From Bacillota bacterium (GTDB lineage Bacteria; Bacillota; Clostridia; Christensenellales; UBA1242), in assembly GCA_009787915.1 (NCBI GenBank), contig WQSK01000059.1:1-5929 (forward strand): a stretch of DNA of 5,929 nt, written 5' to 3'. Shown here in pieces: positions 1 to 5,929 of the stretch (the first letter of the stretch is position 1; each line of letters opens with the position of its first letter). Position numbers and translations under genes: made by a program. The notes under the pieces are model-generated. The model had not been told where the DNA came from. It did no database searches and saw nothing but the letters and a program-made list of their open reading frames with translations.

Positions 1-1055
1 AGAGGCGTACCAGGGTATGTTGTTGTAACGTCTTGGATGTTGTTACTTGTGCCAATTTGAACATCTTGGCCGTAAAAATTGCGCAAAATTTGGAGTTGGT
101 TAAACCCTCTGTTAGCGAGGTCAACGGTTCCCCACTGGGACATGCAATTTGGACCGCAAGCGTTGGCTCGGTATGAAGTGAACAAAGGATTTGCGAACCC
201 AGCACGGTGGACATATTGGTTGAAAACTTCGGCAGAGATTTGCATAAGGTTTTGGAATATGTTTCTTCCATAAACAAAAAATTGGTCGAACTGGGTTGTG
301 TTTGTGATGTCAAAGTTTTGACCTCGGGAACGATACCACTCGGTAAAAATTCTGTTTAGCGCGAACGTTGTTATTGCGTGTATGTTTGCAAACAAAGATG
401 CACGCGGCCAAGTTGCAAAGATTTCACTGCTAGCGACATTTGCTACGTACTCGACAAAAGGCACGCGCACGTTTCGCGCGGCATTGTTTGTTGGCGCACC
501 AAGACGAACGGTAATATACGTCGGGATAACTACACGACGGGTAGAACTTGGCAAGTTCACACCTTGAGAACCACTTTGAAAGCGTTGCAACACCGCGGGA
601 ACCCCTACGTATATGTCGTCCAAGTTGTCACTTGTTGTGACTGTGGCATCATTGTCAAAACCACGGCGAGGGATAACGATATCCCTTACAGGTGCGGAAA
701 CCTCGGTTTCAGGGTCGTTTAATGAACCCTCCCACCCAGGTGCCAAAGGGTGCATTTGAACAGGTAAAAAACTTTCCTGCCCCCCAAGTATTTCGATATC
801 ATGTACGTGAACCGTTTCATAACCAGGCATTGTGACCTCGACATCACAAAAAGAAATACCCTCAGCCGCGGTTTCCTGCCTAAGCGTCAACGCTGGGTTC
901 GGTGCCGCGATATCGATAAATTCAGTCATCCCGTTCGCATCGGTGATTTGGTCGCCTATGATTTGTCCATCTTTTCGTGTTATAACTCGTGCGCCTTGGA
1001 TAGGCAGCAGTTCCATTGCGGTCACTACTTTTACACGTTGTCTACCTACAGACAT
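1..1055 (-). CDS. sleC: SleC-like spore cortex-lytic enzyme precursor, 3'-truncated by window edge
   Basis: 351 residues are visible and the frame is open to the left edge. SleC of Clostridium perfringens and C. difficile degrades spore cortex peptidoglycan in germination and is made in the mother cell as a zymogen cleaved by Csp proteases. Residues 1-103 form the family's N-terminal beta-sandwich (GARVITRKDGQ, then MPGYETVHVHDIEI), and no Sec signal is seen. Residues 104-178 are a polar linker or pro-region where activation cleavage would be expected. Residues 179-335 are the SpoIID/LytB-type lytic domain: ITVRLGAP, VANVASSEIFATWPRA with presumed catalytic Glu211 (codon 425-423), FALNRIFTEWYRSRG, VYGRNIF, CMSQWGTVDLANRGF and ILRNFYGQDVQIG. 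TTYPGTP at the edge is where known SleC proteins enter their C-terminal peptidoglycan-binding repeat, presumed to lie outside. The start is fixed by a perfect AAGGAGG six bases upstream. Clostridia often have SleC paralogues, so true SleC versus a related SpoIID/LytB protein is not settled. Confidence 0.88.
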   Translation of the reverse strand, partial: MSVGRQRVKVVTAMELLPIQGARVITRKDGQIIGDQITDANGMTEFIDIAAPNPALTLRQETAAEGISFCDVEVTMPGYETVHVHDIEILGGQESFLPVQMHPLAPGWEGSLNDPETEVSAPVRDIVIPRRGFDNDATVTTSDNLDDIYVGVPAVLQRFQSGSQGVNLPSSTRRVVIPTYITVRLGAPTNNAARNVRVPFVEYVANVASSEIFATWPRASLFANIHAITTFALNRIFTEWYRSRGQNFDITNTTQFDQFFVYGRNIFQNLMQISAEVFNQYVHRAGFANPLFTSYRANACGPNCMSQWGTVDLANRGFNQLQILRNFYGQDVQIGTSNNIQDVTTTYPGTP

Positions 1056-1090
1056 TAAATACCTCCTTGATATGTAGATGTATTTAACGT
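1052..1090 (-). repeat. 11-bp inverted repeat enclosing the sleC ribosome binding site and start codon
   Basis: Arms at 1080-1090 (RNA ACGUUAAAUAC) and 1052-1062 (RNA GUAUUUAAUGU) pair over 11 positions, with one G-U and no mismatch, around a 17-base loop. The 3' arm contains the AUG (1055-1053) and the last two bases of AAGGAGGU, while AAGGAG lies in the loop. The stem is mostly A-U, so stability is moderate. In read-through mRNA it could hinder initiation at sleC. It could instead act as a DNA operator with dyad symmetry. Confidence 0.55.
1061..1068 (-). promoter_or_regulatory. Ribosome binding site of the SleC-like gene
   Basis: AAGGAGGU on the coding strand, with five bases between the final U and the ATG at 1055. 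It is the strongest Shine-Dalgarno in the window and decides the start. It sits mostly in the loop of the inverted repeat described separately. Confidence 0.9.
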
Positions 1091-1113
1091 ATGCGGTTTA
1101 CTTTGTTTGGGTG
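1085..1113 (-). promoter_or_regulatory. Putative mother-cell sigma-K-like promoter for the SleC-like gene
   Basis: On the coding strand, CACC (1113-1110) fits the -35 motif mACm. After 16 bases, CATACGTTA (1093-1085), preceded by G, fits the -10 motif CATAnnnTA of Bacillus sigma-K. It also comes close to the sigma-E -10 (CATACAnT), but no sigma-E -35 is present. The predicted transcript start is about 1077-1080, leaving a leader of roughly 23 bases with the ribosome site intact. The element straddles the pgi stop codon. SleC is known to be a mother-cell product, which agrees, but short motifs arise by chance. Confidence 0.5.
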
Positions 1114-2318
1114 TGAATTAAGACTTCACGCATATTTTTTTTATAGTACTCTACCCCAGGTTGGTCAAACGGGTTTACGTCCAAAAGATATGCCGACATC
1201 GCACATGCGATTTCAAAAAAGTACACCATAGCGCCGAAACTCTCGGCTCCCAAGTTTGGGACATCAACCAAAATCACGGGAACACCTGCATCAGCGTGGG
1301 CTTTGACGGTACCAAGGTAGGCCGCGCGGTTAAGTTGGTTCATGCTTGGACCCTTGTCAAATTTAAAATCCGACGACAATTTTTGTATATTAACAACGGT
1401 TTCGAGCAAAATGGGCTTACCTTGTTGAATAAATTGCCCCACAGAGTGCAACTTGCGCGTGAAAATCATCGGACAAGGAAAAATTCCGCGACCTTGTTTA
1501 CCTTCACTCTCCCCAAAAAGTTGTTGCCACCACTTTGTAAATTTGTTTAGTTCTTCGTGGAAACTTGAAAATACTTCTACATCTTTACCCTGTTTTGCGT
1601 GCAAAAGATATCGGGCTAGTGCGTATTTGTACGCATCATTGTCGTCTTTGTCACAGAGTTTTTTTACTTTACTTGCACCTTTGATGATTTGTTTAATATC
1701 AATACCTGCGACCGCAAATGGGAAAAGCCCGACTGCCGACAAAACCGAAAAGCGTCCACCGACACCCTCTGGGATATCGAACTTGGTGGTTCCAGTGCGG
1801 TCGGCAAAATCTTTCATTGTTCCACTGTTACCCGTGGTGACGAACAAACGGTTTTTATAGTCGGCTTCGTTCGGGTATTTTTTTCGCATAAAGGAATCGA
1901 TAATGTTAAACGCGGCGACAATTTCCAAAGTCGTACCTGATTTCGAGATTACATTGACCGCCACGCGGGCGTCTTTGTACTTGTCCATGAATTTTTTGAA
2001 CGGAACTCCGTCAAAGCCTGCTCCCAGAAACTTGATTGGGAAGTCACACAACTCCTCCATGATTTCGAGGCCCGCGGCTGTGCCCGAATAACTGCCTCCT
2101 ATGCCAAGCACCAACAATACGTCACAGTTTTTCCTCACCCAATCCGCCGAGGTTTTGATTCGGTCGATTTCGCTCGCCATATTTTCTGGTAAAAAAACCC
2201 ATTTGTTATCCGCACCGTTCGGGTCGTGGATTACTTTGTGTATGCTTGTTACCCTTGGGCCTAAGTCGCCTAGTTCACTTTGCGTTACTTTTGCGTACTG
2301 GAGGTTTACAGTTATCAT
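1098..2318 (-). CDS. pgi: Glucose-6-phosphate isomerase (short form)
   Basis: Interconverts glucose-6-phosphate and fructose-6-phosphate in the cytoplasm. It is 406 residues against about 450 for the Bacillus enzyme. The difference comes from several shorter loops (notably around residues 90-100) and a C-terminus that ends 13 residues after the active-site Lys. Visible motifs are GIGGSYSG (72-79), the phosphate-binding SKSGTT (125-130), signature 1 around VGGRFSVLSAVG (186-197) with Arg189, FGESEGK (268-274) with catalytic Glu270, HADAGVP (341-347) and signature 2 ending FDQPGVEYYK (384-393) with Lys393. No key residue is missing, so it should be active. The start at 2318 has an AAGGA ribosome site 8 bases upstream, inside the end of the GH13 gene, giving a 44-base overlap in a different frame. 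Its place after glgP and the GH13 gene suggests it channels glucan-derived hexose phosphate into glycolysis, with phosphoglucomutase encoded elsewhere. A run of eight A (coding strand) encodes the catalytic Lys393 region. Confidence 0.97.
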   Translation of the reverse strand: MITVNLQYAKVTQSELGDLGPRVTSIHKVIHDPNGADNKWVFLPENMASEIDRIKTSADWVRKNCDVLLVLGIGGSYSGTAAGLEIMEELCDFPIKFLGAGFDGVPFKKFMDKYKDARVAVNVISKSGTTLEIVAAFNIIDSFMRKKYPNEADYKNRLFVTTGNSGTMKDFADRTGTTKFDIPEGVGGRFSVLSAVGLFPFAVAGIDIKQIIKGASKVKKLCDKDDNDAYKYALARYLLHAKQGKDVEVFSSFHEELNKFTKWWQQLFGESEGKQGRGIFPCPMIFTRKLHSVGQFIQQGKPILLETVVNIQKLSSDFKFDKGPSMNQLNRAAYLGTVKAHADAGVPVILVDVPNLGAESFGAMVYFFEIACAMSAYLLDVNPFDQPGVEYYKKNMREVLIHTQTK

Positions 2319-4116
2319 TTTTACCGTCCTTTTTACTATCGGTATTCAACAGAATAACAAAACTATTGTATTTAAGTAAAACAAAATCTTTGACAAGTTT
2401 ATTTTCTTCGAAATTCAACATCGGGTTTTCGAGGTTTAGTTGAAAATCCTCGCCCCCACAGTTTGCGGCGATTACCACCCTATCGTTTTTGTGTTTTCGT
2501 TCAAACACAAAGACACCGTTACCGAAGAACACGACATTACACGCGCCTTCTGCAAAAATATCCATAGCACGAAGTTTTCCAAGTTTTTTATACCACGCGA
2601 GGATTTCTTTGTTTTCGCGCCCCCACGGAAAACACATGCGACAGTACGGAGCATCGCCCCCAGTAATCCCGACTTCGTCGCCGTAAAAAACCGCTGGCAC
2701 CCCTGGGGCGCAATATTGAATCGCGGAGGCAATCTTTAACATGGTGATTGGGTTGCCTTTGTTTGATTCTTGCAAAATAGTCAAAATCCTCTTGGTATCG
2801 TGCGTACCCAAAAAGTTCATCAAATTGTTTTGGGTGTTTATCGGATAGTGGTCTTTGAGCATAAAAAATGTTGAAGCCAGATTCTCGGCATTGGCGTGCA
2901 AAACAAAATCCAAAATCCCGTTTTTCAATGGATAGTTCATAACGCCGTCAAGTTGGTTGCCCCGAAAATAATGGCGACGCTTGGAGTACGCGATTTTCGT
3001 GGCTGCGTCCTCCCAAACTTCGCCAAGAACCAAACCATCGGGCTTGACGGATTTTACCGCGGCGCAAATTTTGTCCAAAAACACGTCTGCGATTTCATCA
3101 ACAACATCGAGGCGAAACCCCATGATGCCCGTTTTCATGTGTTTTGCAATGATACCGTCAGTACCCGCGATAAATTTTTGTAAAGCAACATTATTCTCAT
3201 TAAACTTTGGCAGCGTGTCAATCCCCCACCATGATGAGTACTTGTCGGGGAATTCTTCAAAATGGAACCAATCATAGTACTTGGATTTTTTACTTTGGTA
3301 CGCGCCAAAATCGTCAAAGTAATCCATTTTGTTAAAGTAAATACTGTCGCTGCCGACGTGGTTAAAAACACCGTCAAGCAAAATCCCCAGCCCAAGTTTT
3401 TTTGCCTCTTTCACAAGGGTTTTGAAAACCTGGTCGCCGCCAAGCATACTGTCCACGCGCGACAAATCGGCCGCGTCGTACTTATGGTAACTATAGGATT
3501 CAAAAATCGGACTTAGATAAATTGTGCTTACGCCCAAATCCTTAATATACGACAATTTGTCGATAACCCCTTGGAGATTACCCCCAAACGCCTCCTTATT
3601 AATCACAAGATAGTCATTGGAATTTTTGTTTATCGCACCACACCAGTCTTTGCGCAAGTGCATACTTTTGTGCGGAACAACGGCACCTGATTTTTTGAAC
3701 CTATCGACAAAGACATGATACATAACACCAGTGCGATAGTTTTTTTCCACCGACGAAGGTTTTTTGTAAACGACCTGTGCAAAAGAAGCACCGAGTTCGT
3801 TTTTGGGTTCAATATCAAATAGTTGGGTTTTACAAAGGTAAACCGTGTGCGTCGGGTTTTTAACAACAAAGTGATACCAAAACAACCCCGCAGTATCAAA
3901 ATTAATAGTAACAGAAAAAGTTAGGTAATCTTCATCCGAACTATGCAATGGCATCTTGATTCTACGTATAGTGTTGTCTATGTCGCATAATACCACAATA
4001 TATAGTGTTTTACACTCAACATTGCGAGAAACACGCAAAGAATATGTTACGCTTGAACCAACTTTGCATGCACCTTGCGGGTATTTATCAGTTATAGAGT
4101 TAAAAACATATTCCAT
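2275..4116 (-). CDS. GH13 alpha-amylase family hydrolase, neopullulanase/cyclomaltodextrinase type
   Basis: A 613-residue intracellular glucan hydrolase with no signal peptide or membrane segment. The N-terminal beta-sandwich (about 1-103) resembles that of neopullulanases. The (beta/alpha)8 barrel (about 127-500) carries all GH13 regions: DGVFNHVG (248-255), GFRLDVVDE (333-341) with nucleophile Asp337, GEVWED (365-370) with acid/base Glu366, and FLGTHD (435-440) with transition-state stabiliser Asp440. LPKFN (302-306) matches region V, MPKLN in the neopullulanase subfamily, and VMNYPL (392-397) is also typical. A C-terminal beta domain ends near 590. The last 23 residues form a Lys-rich tail, largely encoded by DNA that also holds the pgi ribosome binding site and start. 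The ATG is chosen because MEYVFNSITDKY fits the family N-terminus and it overlaps the glgP stop (TAATG). The nearest purine-rich stretch is GGGGG about 17 bases upstream, too far for a good ribosome site, so coupling is likely. Beside glgP, it probably trims limit dextrins or opens alpha-1,6 branches. The exact bond specificity is uncertain. Confidence 0.95.
   Translation of the reverse strand: MEYVFNSITDKYPQGACKVGSSVTYSLRVSRNVECKTLYIVVLCDIDNTIRRIKMPLHSSDEDYLTFSVTINFDTAGLFWYHFVVKNPTHTVYLCKTQLFDIEPKNELGASFAQVVYKKPSSVEKNYRTGVMYHVFVDRFKKSGAVVPHKSMHLRKDWCGAINKNSNDYLVINKEAFGGNLQGVIDKLSYIKDLGVSTIYLSPIFESYSYHKYDAADLSRVDSMLGGDQVFKTLVKEAKKLGLGILLDGVFNHVGSDSIYFNKMDYFDDFGAYQSKKSKYYDWFHFEEFPDKYSSWWGIDTLPKFNENNVALQKFIAGTDGIIAKHMKTGIMGFRLDVVDEIADVFLDKICAAVKSVKPDGLVLGEVWEDAATKIAYSKRRHYFRGNQLDGVMNYPLKNGILDFVLHANAENLASTFFMLKDHYPINTQNNLMNFLGTHDTKRILTILQESNKGNPITMLKIASAIQYCAPGVPAVFYGDEVGITGGDAPYCRMCFPWGRENKEILAWYKKLGKLRAMDIFAEGACNVVFFGNGVFVFERKHKNDRVVIAANCGGEDFQLNLENPMLNFEENKLVKDFVLLKYNSFVILLNTDSKKDGKNDNCKPPVRKSNAK
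2327..2331 (-). promoter_or_regulatory. Ribosome binding site of pgi, inside the upstream coding region
   Basis: AAGGA lies 8 bases before the ATG at 2318. It is encoded within the Lys-Lys-Asp-Gly-Lys part of the C-terminal tail of the GH13 protein. It supports the 44-base overlapping start of pgi. Confidence 0.75.
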
Positions 4117-5929
4117 TACTTAAGTTTTGTTAACCCCCAAATGTTGTCAACATAATCTTGAATTGACCTGTCAGAAGAAAAGTAGCCCATACTCCCGATG
4201 TTGTTCGCCACTGCCCTAGCCCAGTCGAGGGGTTTTTTGTAAAGTGCGTCCATTTTTTCGTGGGCTTCAATGAAAGACTCGAAATCAGCCAAGCACATAT
4301 AGTTGTCGTTGTTGTTCGACGTTCCAAGGAGGTATGATGCGATGTCTTTGAAACACTCGCCATTAAAACCATTGTTTAGGGCGTCAATGACGGCGATGAT
4401 TTTTGGACTTGCGTTATAAATGTCGACAGGGTGATAGCCGTTGGACCAAACATGCTCGATTTCCTCTGGTCTTAGGCCGAACATAAAGTTGCTACACTCG
4501 ATTTTGTCAGAGTGACACTGGTCGCACATTTCGGCGTTTGCACCGTCATAAGTACACAACATGAGCGCGCCATTCATGACGGCTTTCATGTTGCCCGTGC
4601 CGCTTGCCTCCTGCCCCGCCAAACTGATTTGCGCGGAAACGTCGATTGCAGGCAACAATTTTTCAGATACGGTGACAGAAAAATTTTCAACGAAAACCAC
4701 TTTTAGGACTTTACTGATAATTTCGTTTTTTTCGATTTCGGCACCGACTTGTGTTGCCAACTTGATTATGCGCTTTGCAACATAGTAACTGGATGCGGCT
4801 TTTCCTGAAAAGATAAAAGTTTGCGGCACGACATCCGCATTAGGGTTTTTCTTTAATTCGTTATATAGGTGAATAATTCGCAGGACGTTCATAAGTTGAC
4901 GCTTGTACTCGTGGATACGTTTGATTTGCACGTCAAAGCGACTCTCTGGATTTATCGTAATACCTTGGGTTTTTTGTAGCCACTTGGCAAATTCACGCTT
5001 GTTAGCAAGTTTAATTTGGTTTATTTTTTTAAGTGACGCGGTATCCAGTTCCGCTTTTTTAAGTGCCAAGAGATATTTGGCATCGGCGATAAACTTTGGT
5101 CCAATTTGGTCGGTCAAAAACTCTGTGAGCATGGGATTGCATTGAACCAGCCACCGCCTTGGCGTAACACCGTTTGTGATGTTGATAAATTTGCCAGGGG
5201 TCATATTTGCAAAGTGAACAAAAAGGCGGTCTTGCAAAATCTGGCTGTGGATTTTTGCCACGCCGTTGACTTTGTGCGATGCGATAATTGCGAGGTTAGC
5301 CATCCGAATATAGCCGTTCAACACAATCGCCATGTCGTCGATGTATGGCGCAAATTTTTTGTTGCGGGCAACACTATCTCTAAAACGACGGTCGATTTCG
5401 CAAATAATTTGGTGAATTCGCGGAACCCGACGTTGGATATGGTCGACTTCCCAAGTTTCAAGCGCCTCTGGCATCACGGTGTGGTTTGTGTAACTCACAC
5501 ATTTCGTGACAATTGACCAGGCGTCATCCCAAGAAAAATCACGCTCGTCCATAAGTATGCGCATTAACTCTGGGATACACATTGTCGGGTGCGTATCGTT
5601 GATGTGAATCGCGACGTATTCATTGAGTTTACGCAAATCAATCCCCTTGCGCACGTGCCAATTTATAATTGATTGCATACTTGCACTACACAAAAAATAT
5701 TGCTGCTTAAGTCGCAAAGTTTCACTTGACGGATACAAAACCGAGTTTATAGACTCGATTTCTTTTGATTCTTTGATATGATGCAGGGCTTCCCTTCTTG
5801 AGGAAAACATGTCACCTGGGTGCTTGCTTTTGGCGTTCCACAATTTAAGGCAACTAATTGTTTTTGCATTATAGCCACTAAGCATCATATCGTATGGAAT
5901 CGCCTGAACCTCTATGGCGTCGACGTATG
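4116..5929 (-). CDS. glgP: Glycogen/maltodextrin phosphorylase, 5'-truncated by window edge
   Basis: Cytoplasmic GT35 enzyme that uses phosphate to release glucose-1-phosphate from the non-reducing ends of alpha-1,4-glucan, with pyridoxal phosphate as cofactor. 603 residues are visible and the frame stays open to the right edge. The in-frame ATG at 5888 is internal, because the 13 residues before it (ending AIPYD) continue the family alignment. Roughly the first 200-plus residues of a usual 750-850 are therefore outside. Visible family motifs, numbered from that ATG, are LRLKQQYFL (58-66), HINDTHP (95-101), SHKVNGVA (204-211), TNGVTPRRW (238-246) and QIKRIHEYKRQ (321-331). The phosphorylase signature EASGTGNMK (427-435) ends in the PLP-binding Lys435 (codon 4586-4584). 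The C-terminus GYFSSDRSIQDY is complete. An odd Cys-rich insertion follows the AEM motif (455-465). The TAA stop overlaps the ATG of the next gene by one base, which suggests coupled translation. Choosing between glycogen and maltodextrin as substrate is not possible from sequence alone. Confidence 0.97.
   Translation of the reverse strand, partial: YVDAIEVQAIPYDMMLSGYNAKTISCLKLWNAKSKHPGDMFSSRREALHHIKESKEIESINSVLYPSSETLRLKQQYFLCSASMQSIINWHVRKGIDLRKLNEYVAIHINDTHPTMCIPELMRILMDERDFSWDDAWSIVTKCVSYTNHTVMPEALETWEVDHIQRRVPRIHQIICEIDRRFRDSVARNKKFAPYIDDMAIVLNGYIRMANLAIIASHKVNGVAKIHSQILQDRLFVHFANMTPGKFINITNGVTPRRWLVQCNPMLTEFLTDQIGPKFIADAKYLLALKKAELDTASLKKINQIKLANKREFAKWLQKTQGITINPESRFDVQIKRIHEYKRQLMNVLRIIHLYNELKKNPNADVVPQTFIFSGKAASSYYVAKRIIKLATQVGAEIEKNEIISKVLKVVFVENFSVTVSEKLLPAIDVSAQISLAGQEASGTGNMKAVMNGALMLCTYDGANAEMCDQCHSDKIECSNFMFGLRPEEIEHVWSNGYHPVDIYNASPKIIAVIDALNNGFNGECFKDIASYLLGTSNNNDNYMCLADFESFIEAHEKMDALYKKPLDWARAVANNIGSMGYFSSDRSIQDYVDNIWGLTKLK

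Noticed and set aside
378..722. Plus-strand 114-codon open frame (and others such as 801-1058, 1453-1860, 5106-5516)
   Set aside because: They lie antisense to well-supported genes, have no ribosome site or recognisable motif, and look like shadow frames of the minus-strand coding.
1..1055. Phage tail or surface adhesin for the left-hand gene
   Set aside because: The N-terminal beta-sandwich alone could suggest this, but the ANVASSEI, NRIFTEWYRSRG and MSQWG motifs identify the SleC/SpoIID family.
1070..1094. Sigma-G-like promoter (GCATA and CATATCA)
   Set aside because: The -10 lacks the final TA, and transcription would begin inside the Shine-Dalgarno sequence. The upstream sigma-K-like match fits better.
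1056..1097. Rho-independent terminator between pgi and sleC
   Set aside because: The only hairpin is A-U-rich, has no following U run and includes the sleC start codon.
1098..2318. pgi as a truncated pseudogene because it is about 45 residues short
   Set aside because: All catalytic residues and both family signatures are intact, and the length loss is spread over loops and the C-terminal end.
2472..2732. Minus-strand 86-codon frame inside the GH13 gene (also 3135-3395 and 3630-3899)
   Set aside because: They are out-of-frame readings of the GH13 coding sequence with no family resemblance.
4512..4526. CxxCH in GlgP as a haem c site
   Set aside because: The protein is a cytoplasmic phosphorylase with no export signal, and c-type haem attachment occurs outside the membrane.
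5886..5888. ATG at 5888 as the true start of glgP
   Set aside because: The frame continues upstream with residues that fit the phosphorylase alignment, and the protein would lack its N-terminal third.

Overview
The window looks like a piece of a spore-forming, low-to-mid-GC Gram-positive genome, most likely of the class Clostridia. Three things point there: strong AGGAGG-type ribosome binding sites, short-form Firmicutes-type enzymes, and a gene of the SleC family of spore cortex-lytic enzymes, which is characteristic of clostridial sporeformers. Assignment below class level is not possible from the sequence.

All four genes lie on the minus strand and are tightly packed, so they read from right to left. 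From 5929 to 4116 is glycogen phosphorylase (glgP), with its N-terminal part cut off by the window edge. It overlaps by one base (TAATG) a GH13 alpha-glucan hydrolase of the neopullulanase/cyclomaltodextrinase type (4116 to 2275). That gene overlaps by 44 bases glucose-6-phosphate isomerase (pgi, 2318 to 1098). After only 42 non-coding bases comes the fourth gene (1055 to the left edge), a SleC-like protein whose C-terminal peptidoglycan-binding part falls outside. No gap over 50 bases exists, and I see no RNA gene, mobile element, CRISPR or terminator.

The first three genes form a coherent cytoplasmic pathway. GlgP releases glucose-1-phosphate from glycogen or maltodextrin, the GH13 enzyme cuts the remaining dextrins, and Pgi passes glucose-6-phosphate to fructose-6-phosphate. 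A phosphoglucomutase is needed in between and is not in the window. The fourth gene belongs to another process, spore germination.

The most interesting part is the pgi-sleC junction. A good match to a mother-cell (sigma-K-like) promoter sits across the pgi stop codon. An 11-bp inverted repeat overlaps that promoter's -10 element on one side and the sleC start codon on the other. Read-through mRNA from pgi could fold so that the sleC start codon is paired, whereas mRNA started at the internal promoter would lack the 5' arm. This predicts a switch that silences a cortex-lytic enzyme in vegetative cells and frees it during sporulation, in the manner of the phage T4 lysozyme gene. The sequence elements are visible; the switch itself is inference.
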